From: Lentisphaeria bacterium
GTDB lineage: Bacteria; Verrucomicrobiota; Lentisphaeria; Victivallales; GWF2-50-93
DNA length: 5,482 nt
Direction of reading: 5' to 3'
NCBI GenBank assembly: GCA_020056205.1
Contig: JAGVIF010000448.1
Location: 1-5,482 of the forward strand
The notes beneath the pieces were generated by a model that was not told the DNA's origin, did no database searches, and worked only from the letters and a program-made list of their open reading frames with translations. The translations under genes and the position numbers were made by a program. Position 1 is the stretch's first letter; every line of letters begins with the position of its first letter. Positions 1 through 4,785 of the stretch are shown piece after piece.

Positions 1-100
1 AACACGGAATATCCAATGTCCAAGTTCATTTCTGTCCTTCATCGGGTGGAAATTGAGTGTTCAAATGAGTTCAACCTTGCTTAGCTTGATAGGTATGGGT
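1..100. repeat. Dispersed AATATCCAA-type repeat, copy 1 (cut by window edge)
   Basis: The first 60 bases match 5268-5327 with about four substitutions. Similarity resumes in the stretch GTTCAAATGAGTTCA (56-70 against 5366-5380) and fades after ATGGGT near base 100. The left end lies outside the window. No reading frame is preserved between the copies, so this is a non-coding dispersed repeat. Compared with copy 2, this copy lacks a 40-bp palindrome-bearing segment after GAGTGTT (54-60). Confidence 0.8.
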
Positions 101-186
101 GGACGAGATGGGGGCTGCAAAAGTAGCTGCTATCTCATCCAGCGCTTTCCAGCGCCGGAAGAACGCAACCCGCCGAAGATGGGGGA

Positions 187-215
187 TTGACAACCAATAA
201 TAATGATGGTATAAG
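187..215 (+). promoter_or_regulatory. Candidate sigma70-type promoter
   Basis: TTGACA at 187-192, a spacer of exactly 17 bp, then TATAAG at 210-215: a perfect -35 and a 5/6 match to TATAAT. The -10 lies inside the left arm of a 16-bp perfect inverted repeat (209-224/261-276), so a transcript starting near 222 would begin at the end of that arm. The next convincing gene in this direction is the glycosyltransferase at 792, about 570 bases away, so it could give a long leader or a small RNA. Function is inferred from sequence only. Confidence 0.5.
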
Positions 216-276
216 TTCAGTAAACCCCGCCTGCCTGTGCGTAGCACGCAGACAGGTCCTTTTACTGAACTTATAC
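209..276. repeat. 16-bp perfect inverted repeat enclosing a dispersed palindrome
   Basis: GTATAAGTTCAGTAAA at 209-224 is exactly the reverse complement of 261-276. The 36 bases between include an imperfect palindrome (231-256) whose near-copy occurs at 5335-5359. The nested layout could form a cruciform in DNA or a long hairpin in RNA. It may be a palindrome inserted into a palindrome, or one composite element. Confidence 0.8.
231..256. repeat. Short dispersed palindrome (CCTGTGCGT...GCAGACAGG), copy A
   Basis: These 26 bases recur at 5335-5359 with a single-base deletion (GCGTAGCACG here, GCGTACACG there). The two arms pair imperfectly, so this is a short hairpin-type repeat in unrelated contexts, comparable in style to REP/MITE-like intergenic palindromes. 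Confidence 0.75.
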
Positions 277-287
277 AACAGATGTCC

Positions 288-347
288 ATATTCACCGAAA
301 GGACAGGGTTCGGTGAATATTTACCAAGCCGGAGGCTTACGCTGCTT
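288..347 (+). repeat. Hairpin repeat, copy A (left of glycosyltransferase)
   Basis: Arms ATATTCACCGAA (288-299) and TTCGGTGAATAT (309-320) are perfectly complementary around a 9-base loop, AGGACAGGG. A second small palindrome follows (AAGCC...GGCTT, near 326-338). The block from 297 to about 347 is similar to 2063-2112 beyond the glycosyltransferase gene, sharing an unbroken GGTTCGGTGAATATTTACC and the following AAGCC. Confidence 0.8.
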
Positions 348-423
348 CTTGTTTGCCATCCAATCATCCGTGGGACGGCAGTGGCTTAAAACCTGACACT
401 TAAAACCGATTTTGTTGGAGTTC

Positions 424-462
424 ACTGTCCCGATTTCCTACGGCCCCGGGATCTTCGACTTT
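424..462 (+). repeat. CCGGGATCTTCGACTTT repeat, copy 1
   Basis: The 17-mer at 446-462 recurs exactly at 4046-4062. Similarity extends left through CGATTTCCTACGG here and CGATGCCTATGG there, about 38 bases in all. No coding frame links the two. It is a dispersed intergenic repeat of unknown role. Confidence 0.7.
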
Positions 463-481
463 AGCGTGGGATTTGAGGAAG

Positions 482-734
482 TGTCAGAGTGTCAAAGTGT
501 CAAAGTATCGGAGCGTCAAAGTTTTAAATATAAGAAAATCATTCGTGTAATTCGTGGCAAAAAAAGGGAAAAAGGTGAAAAATAATTTCGTGTATTTCGC
601 CTGCCCTGAGCTTGCCCGCAGTGAGCCTGTCGAACTGTCGAATCCGGAGTGCGAGAGTGCGGAAATGCGAGAGTGAAAAAAAATAGAAATTAGAAATTAG
701 AAAGTAGAAAACTTAAAACCTAAAACTTAAAACT
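482..734. repeat. Low-complexity stretch with octamer-period arrays
   Basis: Five imperfect 8-base units of TGTCAAAG type lie at 482-521, three of TGCGAGAG type at 650-673, and A-rich 7-8-base periodic runs (TAGAAATT, CTTAAAAC) at 683-734. Between them are ATTCGTGTAATTCGTGG-type sequence (542-558) and a CCTGAGCTTG / GAGCCTGTCGAAC motif (604-636), of a kind I recognise as a common dispersed intergenic motif in several bacterial phyla. I see no gene in bases 397-791. Confidence 0.6.
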
Positions 735-791
735 GCCTCCTGACTGTGCGCCTACGCGGCGCTACTCAAATGCAAAATGTAGGTTAATACC

Positions 792-1991
792 ATGAAGATT
801 GCGCACCTAATTCCTCAGTTTTATCCGCATATCGGCGGGGCCGAAATATGCATCCACAATGTTTGTCGGACACTTGCCAAAAACGGACACGACGCAATAG
901 TGATCACCAGCACTCTGCCCCCCGAAGAAAGTCCCAAACTCCCGTATAAAATCGAATATCTCTGGAGCAAAACCGGCGGGCTTTTCAGAAACCTCCCATA
1001 TTTTTTAGGCAAGGCATACCTGCATTACGCGCTTGCCAAACTCCAGCAAAAACACAAATTTGATCTCTGGCAACTTACAAACGGCTGGCCGCTCGCGGTC
1101 TTCGCGGTTGACTTTTTTAAGAAAAATAAAATTCCCTGTATTTTGCGCTGTTGCGGAGACGACATACAGAAATTCCCGGAAATCGGCTATGGGATGAGAT
1201 TGGATATGCGGATTGACGCGCTTGTGACAGAAAAATATCCGCTGTTCGATGGATTTGTCGCGCTTACTCCGAGTGTCCGTGAGGAATATCTCCAACTCGG
1301 CATTCCCGACAACAAAATCCGCATAATCCCGAACGGCGTTGACACTGCGAAATTCGCAAAACTTTCGGACGAAAAGGTCTGCGAAATTCGCGAAAGTCTC
1401 GGCATAAAGGTTTTACAAAAACCGTTAATTTTAACGGTTGGCCGTTATCATCCCAAAAAGGGTTTTGATTTGATTCCTGAAATTGCGGAGAAACTGCGTT
1501 CGAAAGGGCTTGAATTCAACTGGCTGATAGTCGGACGCAATGTCTGCGAGATTCGCAAAAAGCATCCCGACTGCGAAAAACTCGGCATAATATTCATCGA
1601 GAAGTTTGCGAAATTCGCAGGGAAAGACGCCTTCAATCTGCCTTCTCAGGAGCTTATTGATTTATACTGTTCCGCCGACATTTTCGCTCTGCCGACTCTC
1701 GTCGAGACCTTCGGAATGGTGCTTGTCGAGGCAATGGCGGCCGGTTTGCCGATTGTTACGACGGACGCGCCGGGTGTGAGAGATGTCATCGAAGAAGAGC
1801 GCGAGGGATTCAAAGTCACGGCCGGAGACGCGGAAGCGTTCGCGGAAAAATTGGCAGACCTGATTCTAAACATAGAACTTAGAATGAAAATTTCCCGGAA
1901 TTGTTTAAAATCATCACAGAATTATGACTGGAAAAATGTCTCCCGCCGGTACCTGGATTTTTATGATGAAATAGGCAAAACATTTGAGTAA
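792..1991 (+). CDS. Glycosyltransferase family 4 (GT-B fold), complete, 399 aa
   Basis: Retaining GT4-type glycosyltransferase that would move a sugar from a nucleotide-sugar donor to an acceptor at the cytoplasmic face of the membrane, most likely in O-antigen, capsule or exopolysaccharide synthesis; donor and acceptor cannot be read from sequence. The N-terminal acceptor domain opens with MKIAHLIPQFYPHIGGAE, with the glycine-rich loop and AE typical of the family. PNGVD (180-184) leads into the C-terminal donor domain, which starts at LILTVGRYHPKKG (212-224) and holds the E-x7-E motif ETFGMVLVE (305-313) followed by AMAAGLP. Length is normal for the family and no signal peptide or transmembrane helix is visible. 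A weak AGGT (781-784) lies 7 bases before the ATG. Oddities: four GCGAAATTCGC-type palindromes sit inside the gene, coding AKFA or CEIR according to frame, and hairpin repeats flank it. The exact specificity is unknown. Confidence 0.95.
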   Translation: MKIAHLIPQFYPHIGGAEICIHNVCRTLAKNGHDAIVITSTLPPEESPKLPYKIEYLWSKTGGLFRNLPYFLGKAYLHYALAKLQQKHKFDLWQLTNGWPLAVFAVDFFKKNKIPCILRCCGDDIQKFPEIGYGMRLDMRIDALVTEKYPLFDGFVALTPSVREEYLQLGIPDNKIRIIPNGVDTAKFAKLSDEKVCEIRESLGIKVLQKPLILTVGRYHPKKGFDLIPEIAEKLRSKGLEFNWLIVGRNVCEIRKKHPDCEKLGIIFIEKFAKFAGKDAFNLPSQELIDLYCSADIFALPTLVETFGMVLVEAMAAGLPIVTTDAPGVRDVIEEEREGFKVTAGDAEAFAEKLADLILNIELRMKISRNCLKSSQNYDWKNVSRRYLDFYDEIGKTFE

Positions 1992-2015
1992 GCCGGGAAA
2001 TTTGCGAAATTCGCA
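1346..2015. repeat. Five copies of a TGCGAAATTCGCA palindrome in and just after the glycosyltransferase gene
   Basis: Copies at 1346-1358, 1380-1392 (last base G), 1545-1557 (central A to G), 1607-1619 and 2003-2015. Each has 5-6-base complementary arms around a short centre. Copies 1 and 4 are read as xxT-GCG-AAA-TTC-GCA (AKFA), copies 2 and 3 as TGC-GAA-ATT-CGC or its variant (CEIR), and the fifth is past the stop codon. TTTGCGAAATTCGCAG is identical at 1605-1620 and 2001-2016. I found no other full copy in the window. Confidence 0.85.
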
Positions 2016-2049
2016 GATTAAAATACAGTAAGAGCGCGGAGGAAGCGCG

Positions 2050-2112
2050 TAAATATTCATTGGAAGGACATGGTTCGGTGAATATTTACCAAGCCAGAGA
2101 TTTGTGCTACTT
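2050..2112 (+). repeat. Hairpin repeat, copy B (right of glycosyltransferase)
   Basis: Direct repeat of copy A (288-347). Here the stem is longer: 2050-2064 pairs with 2074-2088 around a 9-base loop (AGGACATGG). Two C-to-T changes in the left arm relative to copy A, plus one further difference, turn G-C or A-T pairs into G-U pairs, so the fold survives only for a + strand RNA. It lies between the glycosyltransferase stop and the first attC. Confidence 0.75.
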
Positions 2113-2133
2113 CCCGTAAATAATCAAAAAAAC

Positions 2134-2192
2134 TGCTAACAAAATCGCTTCACCGAACCAGCTACCGCCAGTCGGTGAGCTAATCGTTGGGC
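2134..2192 (+). other. attC: attC-1 integron recombination site (59 bp)
   Basis: R''-like TGCTAAC at 2134-2140 and R' GTTGGGC at 2186-2192, which fits GTTRRRY. Inside, TCACCGA (2150-2156) pairs with TCGGTGA (2172-2178), and AACAAAATCGCT faces AGCTAATCGTT as the imperfect outer arm. The order R''-arm-loop-arm-R' and the 59-bp length are those of a classical attC. Cleavage G^TT would place the start of the next cassette at 2187. It is the leftmost attC I can see; the sequence before the glycosyltransferase shows none. Confidence 0.8.
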
Positions 2193-2204
2193 GGTACAAC
2201 AATT

Positions 2205-2237
2205 GAGAGATATACAATGCACTACATACAGTTATGA
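2205..2237 (+). promoter_or_regulatory. Shine-Dalgarno-like site and 6-codon leader ORF overlapping the TolB-like start
   Basis: GAGAG (2205-2209) precedes ATG at 2217 by 7 bases. The frame reads MHYIQL and stops with TGA at 2235-2237, which overlaps the ATG of the main gene as ATGA (2234-2237). The main ATG has no good site of its own, so translation by coupling is plausible. The use of short ORFs ahead of cassette genes is known for class 1 integrons (ORF-11 in attI1); its role here is inferred. Confidence 0.5.
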
Positions 2238-3244
2238 ACAAGCCTAATGGCTGGGTTAGTCTTGTCGTGGGCTCAATGGCGATTGTGTTCGCGATTGCTC
2301 CGCCGGCTCTCGGGTGGACAGCGGGTGGGCACGACAATGTCGCACGGGTCACGGTGCTGACGGAAGATGGCGGGCACCTTGCCTGGCATCCGAAAGAAGA
2401 CCTGATCGCCTTCGACCGCATTGACAGCGAAGGGTATTTCCGCCCCTGGCTCATGCAATCCGACGGCAGCAAACAACGCCCTTTAACAATCACCGTACCC
2501 GGTTTCCCGACCAAACATGCGGGCCAACCGGCTTGGCACCCTTCGGGAAACTATCTGGCCCTGCAGGCACAACAGCAGAACAGTCCCAAGTGGATTCATG
2601 CCAAGGCTGCCCCGGGAGCCGGGGTGCTCAACGATCTCTGGATCATTTCCGCCGATGGTCGCCAAGGATGGAAAGTGGTCGCCTTGCCGTCGAAGATCAA
2701 CAAGCATTCCGCCGCTTTGTTGCACCCCCATTTCTCACCCGACGGCAAGCGGCTTATCTGGTCCGAGCGGATCAGTGGCAACGCCAAGCCATTCGGAGAA
2801 TGGGTGATTCGGTTGGCGGATGTGCTTTTTTCCGGCGATGGTCAGCCGATACTATCCAATATTCGCACCATGTCACCGGGGAGTAATAAATCGTTTTATG
2901 AAACCCACAATTTCCATCCCAACGGGTGCAGTTTTATGTTCACAGGTCAGCAAGACGTGGGGTTGGAAATCTATGCCTTCGACATTGACACGGGGGAAAC
3001 GAGTCGCCTAACCCGGGATCCGGCGGCGTGGGATGAACACGCCCATTACTCGCCTGACGGAAAGAAAATTGTATGGATGTCGAGCCGAGGGCTACGTTTC
3101 ACAGTCAAACCGTTCGATCTTCAGACGGAGTTCTGGCTCATGGATGCGGATGGCTCAAATCCGAAGCGACTGACCTTTTTCCACGACCCCGCAAGCTCCC
3201 ATGCCTTGCGCAGAGATTTCGCTGTTGCTGCGGACATCGCCTAG
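2234..3244 (+). CDS. Secreted TolB/WD40-like (PD40) beta-propeller protein, truncated by amber codon, 336 aa
   Basis: Residues 1-27 form a signal peptide (basic start, hydrophobic 8-25, PPALG), so the product is probably periplasmic or secreted. Five PD40-type repeats of the form aromatic-[SH]-P-x-[GE] are visible: AWHPKED (W51), AWHPSGN (W101), HFSPDGK (F167), NFHPNG (F227) and HYSPDGK (Y272). They correspond to blades of a beta-propeller, a fold that usually binds proteins or ligands. DGS-N-K/Q-R-LT strands (78-84, 307-313) match the family. The frame stops at TAG (3242-3244) exactly where a sixth repeat would put its aromatic residue; SPNGK and 28 more codons follow in frame. The start is set by the overlap with the leader ORF. 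First gene after attC-1, with attC-2 147 bases after the TAG. No catalytic function can be assigned. Confidence 0.85.
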   Translation: MNKPNGWVSLVVGSMAIVFAIAPPALGWTAGGHDNVARVTVLTEDGGHLAWHPKEDLIAFDRIDSEGYFRPWLMQSDGSKQRPLTITVPGFPTKHAGQPAWHPSGNYLALQAQQQNSPKWIHAKAAPGAGVLNDLWIISADGRQGWKVVALPSKINKHSAALLHPHFSPDGKRLIWSERISGNAKPFGEWVIRLADVLFSGDGQPILSNIRTMSPGSNKSFYETHNFHPNGCSFMFTGQQDVGLEIYAFDIDTGETSRLTRDPAAWDEHAHYSPDGKKIVWMSSRGLRFTVKPFDLQTEFWLMDADGSNPKRLTFFHDPASSHALRRDFAVAADIA

Positions 3245-3343
3245 AGCCCAAACGGCAAGAGTCTCGTCGGCTTGGTGATCACAGCCCGCCCCGAAACCCC
3301 CGAACGCGACAAGGGGCTGGTCGTTCGCATCGATCTTGAATGA
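3245..3343 (+). pseudogene. In-frame C-terminal tail of the TolB-like protein beyond an amber codon
   Basis: Directly after TAG (3242-3244) the same frame continues with SPNGKSLVGLVITARPE and ends at TGA 3341-3343, giving a full frame of 369 codons counting the TAG. ADIA-TAG-SPNGK lines up with the WHP/FSPDGK repeats upstream, the TAG replacing W, F or Y; TGG, TAT and TAC are each one base from TAG. This is a sixth propeller blade cut off by a nonsense change, a sequencing error, or, less likely, read through. TAG ends another gene here (5072-5074), so it works as a stop in this genome. Confidence 0.75.
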
Positions 3344-3390
3344 CCGTCTGGAGTTTTTCGCCAGCCAGCTCCGGGAGAAGGGACGGTGCC

Positions 3391-3450
3391 GCCCAACCAT
3401 TCGTTGCAGCCGATGCCGCGAAGCGGCGCGGTTGAGCTTTATCGTTAAAA
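3391..3450 (+). other. attC: attC-2 integron recombination site (60 bp)
   Basis: R'' GCCCAAC (3391-3397) fits RYYYAAC perfectly and R' GTTAAAA (3444-3450) fits GTTRRR. A 5-bp terminal hairpin GCCGC-GAA-GCGGC tops the imperfect stem built from TTGCAGCCG and CGGTTGAGC. This closes the cassette of the TolB-like gene; the next cassette would start at 3445. It closely resembles attC sites commonly seen with environmental cassettes. Confidence 0.85.
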
Positions 3451-3466
3451 TACGAAGAGATATTTT

Positions 3467-3491
3467 CACACAAAGACACAAAGCCGCAAAG
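3467..3491. repeat. CACAAAG-type microsatellite-like repeat
   Basis: CACACAAAGACACAAAG and the following CCGCAAAG form degenerate units of about 7-8 bases. The opposite-strand form (CTTCGTGTCCTTCG and CTTTGTGTCTCCGTG) lies at 3976-4029 on the other side of the MITE-like element. Such stretches are common between genes in some metagenomic genomes. Confidence 0.55.
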
Positions 3492-3499
3492 AAATAAAA

Positions 3500-3752
3500 T
3501 AATTAGAGCCTGTCCACGAAAGCCTGTTTTTGCGAATTTGAAATTGGAAAAGTAGTTTGCGATCTCCGACTTGTCCGCCGTAGCAAGCGTAACCGCGATG
3601 CGAAGGAGGAGCGCAAGAAACAAGGCGATTTGCTCTTTGCGCCAAGGATGTCGCAAGCTACTGGAAAAACGCCATGGCTCCACCGACGGTCGATTTATTT
3701 TGGGAAAGACGGGGCGGAACTCCTCTTGGTATGCTACATTATCAAAGGGCAT
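3500..3752 (-). pseudogene. Possible 5' remnant of a transposase-like ORF inside the MITE-like element
   Basis: On the minus strand AGGA (3763-3760) stands 7 bases before ATG at 3752. The frame begins MPFDNVAYQEEFRPVFPKIN and stays open through the left terminal repeat and beyond, down to 3279, by chance as far as I can tell, since it overlaps attC-2 and the tail of the TolB-like gene. I recognise no transposase motif or DDE residues. It could be the first codons of a deleted transposase gene, or a small frame of the element itself. Confidence 0.3.
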
Positions 3753-3809
3753 TGCATGTTCCTTTCATTTATAATTGTATTTTTTTAAGACTTTTATCGA
3801 ATTCTTATT

Positions 3810-3837
3810 ATTATACAGCTATTTGAAATACATGCAA
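3810..3837 (-). promoter_or_regulatory. Candidate minus-strand promoter inside the MITE-like element
   Basis: Read on the minus strand: TTGCAT (3837-3832), a 16-base spacer, then TATAAT (3815-3810), a perfect -10 with a poor -35. A start near 3803 would give a roughly 50-base leader before the ATG at 3752. Its position at the start of the remnant ORF fits an IS-internal promoter. Confidence 0.35.
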
Positions 3838-4024
3838 GTCCTTTTCTATTAAATATTTACATTATTATGGACAGGCTCTAATTAAAAGTTTTCGGAAAAG
3901 AGTCAGAGAAAGAAACTGTTTTCAAAAGGGTTTGTCTTTGCCCGATCAGGAAGCGAGGAGAAAATATTTTTTTGAACCTTCGTGTCCTTCGTTTCTTCGT
4001 GGTGAGAATAGTCTTTGTGTCTCC

Positions 4025-4062
4025 GTGACCCCCGATGCCTATGGACCGGGATCTTCGACTTT
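4025..4062 (+). repeat. CCGGGATCTTCGACTTT repeat, copy 2
   Basis: Exact 17-mer match (4046-4062) to 446-462, with weaker similarity to the left. This copy ends 21 bases before attC-3. Confidence 0.7.
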
Positions 4063-4083
4063 GTGAGAGAATAAAGAATGGAA

Positions 4084-4142
4084 TTTTAACAAGTCGCTCC
4101 AGCTAACCGGTTGCCGCCGGTAGCTGAGGTTGGCCGTTCGAT
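4084..4142 (+). other. attC: attC-3 integron recombination site (59 bp)
   Basis: R''-like TTTTAAC (4084-4090) and R' GTTCGAT (4136-4142, one mismatch to GTTRRRY). CCAGCTAACCGG (4099-4110) pairs with CCGGTAGCTGAGG, leaving an unpaired A, the kind of extrahelical base that attC sites show. The left arm starts AACAAGTCGCTCCA, close to attC-1's AACAAAATCGCTTCA. The next cassette starts at 4137. Confidence 0.85.
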
Positions 4143-4152
4143 GATAATATGA
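4141..4152 (+). promoter_or_regulatory. Three-codon leader ORF overlapping the start of the CxxC gene
   Basis: ATG-ATA-ATA-TGA at 4141-4152. Its TGA overlaps the main ATG (4149) as ATGA, and its own ATG straddles the last bases of the attC R' core. No Shine-Dalgarno site lies before either start. Same layout as at 2217-2237. Chance cannot be ruled out for so short a frame. Confidence 0.35.
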
Positions 4153-4526
4153 AATTAAAAAAAGTTCTCAGAGATTGGTCTACTCTTCATAAGCCAGATA
4201 CAGACTCCTTGATACAGGAGCCACGTTGTTTTTCGTTCATATGTAGTGCATGTGCAAAACAAATTAGCATTAGTCTTACTGAAAGAATTTCCGATTGGGA
4301 TATGTTTCCACGATATCCTTTTACTGAGATCGAAAAGGAACAGATCAAGGAATTTTATGCTATGGGGCCCTGGAGTCATTCTCCATGTGGTGGAGCAATT
4401 CACTTTGATAAGATATCATGCCCTTCATGCCATCAAGCATTTCTCTTCAGTTACGGTGTTAATGAACCAAGTAATAGCTTTAATGTGCTCACTGTTGAAG
4501 GTGTTGTTGAGATAGAAAACGAGTAA
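4149..4526 (+). CDS. Cassette-encoded hypothetical protein with two CxxC motifs, 125 aa
   Basis: I do not recognise this family. The protein is soluble, with no signal peptide or membrane segment. It holds C27, CSAC (C32/C35), C80 and CPSC (C91/C94, then H95); two CxxC knuckles about 56 residues apart suggest a zinc-ribbon-like metal site, an inference from spacing. The N-terminus is basic and the C-terminus acidic, ending VEIENE; QAFLFSYGVNEPSNS then LTVEGVVEI look like beta strands after the second knuckle. The gene starts 12 bases after the cassette boundary at attC-3, without a visible ribosome site but overlapping a 3-codon leader frame, and ends with TAATAG. No frameshift is apparent. 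Codon use is more AT-rich than in the TolB-like gene, which fits a cassette of different origin. Confidence 0.75.
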   Translation: MKLKKVLRDWSTLHKPDTDSLIQEPRCFSFICSACAKQISISLTERISDWDMFPRYPFTEIEKEQIKEFYAMGPWSHSPCGGAIHFDKISCPSCHQAFLFSYGVNEPSNSFNVLTVEGVVEIENE

Positions 4527-4725
4527 TAGAATCGAACCATTTCCATTCATCCAACCCTGCATCAGCGGTGTGGATGATGGTGGGCTATCAAAAGTAGGAC
4601 AGGCATCCTTGCCTATATGTTTTGAAGAGTAGCTTGTGTTGGAATCTAGGCCAATCCTCCGGATTGAAAGCACTATCAAACAAGCGGGGATAAATCCTGA
4701 AAAATTTATCAACGCGTATCGAAAC
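4527..4725. other. Spacer between the CxxC gene and attC-4
   Basis: Contains a weak hairpin (CCATTCATCC 4543-4552 with GGATGATGG 4572-4580), an AGGCA-TCCT-TGCCT hairpin near 4602-4615, a CAATCC-TCC-GGATTG hairpin near 4652-4666 and a possible small ORF. None has a T-tract, so no clear intrinsic terminator is seen. Confidence 0.45.
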
Positions 4726-4731
4726 AGATAA
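4636..4731 (+). CDS. Possible small ORF or gene remnant, 31 aa
   Basis: GTG at 4636, six bases after GAAGAG (4624-4629), opens a frame ending with RIESTIKQAGINPEKFINAYRNR; its TAA (4729-4731) overlaps the R'' core of attC-4. A stop within the attC edge is usual for cassette genes, and the peptide has a normal helical composition. It is too short to classify: a second small gene in this cassette, the C-terminal remnant of a lost gene, or chance. Confidence 0.25.
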   Translation: MLESRPILRIESTIKQAGINPEKFINAYRNR

Positions 4732-4785
4732 CCAGGCAAATTCAGCCAACCGCTAAATTGCGGCGGCTGATTTGATGCGTTTATG
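4726..4785 (+). other. attC: attC-4 integron recombination site (60 bp)
   Basis: R''-like AGATAAC (4726-4732) and R'-like GTTTATG (4779-4785). The stem is clear: CAAATTCAGCC (4737-4747) pairs with GGCTGATTTG (4765-4774) with one bulged T, then CCGC pairs with GCGG around TAAATT. Core matches are imperfect, but the bulged stem and the four-base spacers (CAGG/ATGC) on each side are attC-like. The next cassette starts at 4780. Confidence 0.75.

Larger units (their letters stand above)
3500..3884. mobile_element. MITE-like or deleted IS element with 17-bp terminal inverted repeats
   Basis: TAATTAGAGCCTGTCCA (3500-3516) is exactly inverted at 3868-3884. TAATTA is itself palindromic, so it may be a 6-bp target duplication around a 373-bp core with GAGCCTGTCCA ends (3506-3516/3868-3878). 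The end sequence resembles IS5-like ends in style, but I cannot name a family. The right third (about 3770-3868) is very AT-rich and the left half is GC-richer, as in an IS whose middle was deleted. It carries a minus-strand promoter, ribosome site and start codon, but no intact transposase. Confidence 0.8.
3451..4083. other. Body of a cassette without a credible + strand gene
   Basis: Between attC-2 and attC-3 no + strand frame has a protein-like start, motif or ribosome site. The stretch is filled by a CACAAAG-type microsatellite (3467-3491), a MITE-like element (3500-3884), a complementary GTGTC/CTTTGTG stretch (3976-4029) and copy 2 of the CCGGGATCTTCGACTTT repeat (4025-4062). It may be a non-coding cassette, or one whose gene was lost. 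Confidence 0.6.

Noticed and set aside
71..367. Minus-strand ORF of 98 codons and the overlapping + strand ORF 187-396
   Set aside because: Both run through palindromes and the promoter-like region, have no ribosome site and show repeat-derived, motif-free peptides.
2107..2514. Minus-strand ORF of 135 codons
   Set aside because: It crosses attC-1 and lies antisense to the signal peptide and first blade of the TolB-like gene, whose frame has clear family motifs.
3242..3244. TAG as a reassigned sense codon (pyrrolysine or amber-recoded genome)
   Set aside because: The 91-aa gene ends with TAG exactly at the attC edge, so TAG is used as a stop; a point mutation is simpler.
3343..3387. Intrinsic terminator after the TolB-like gene
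   Set aside because: ACCGTC/GACGGT can pair, but the loop is long and no T-tract follows.
3279..3752. Full 157-codon minus-strand ORF as an intact gene
   Set aside because: It runs out of the MITE through attC-2 into the antisense of the TolB-like tail. Only the part within the MITE has a plausible start, so it is listed as a remnant only.
4531..4590. A further attC between the CxxC gene and attC-4
   Set aside because: A hairpin (CCATTCATCC/GGATGATGG, one bulge) is present, but no GTTRRRY core follows, only GTGGGCT, and the outer arms do not pair. At most a decayed site.
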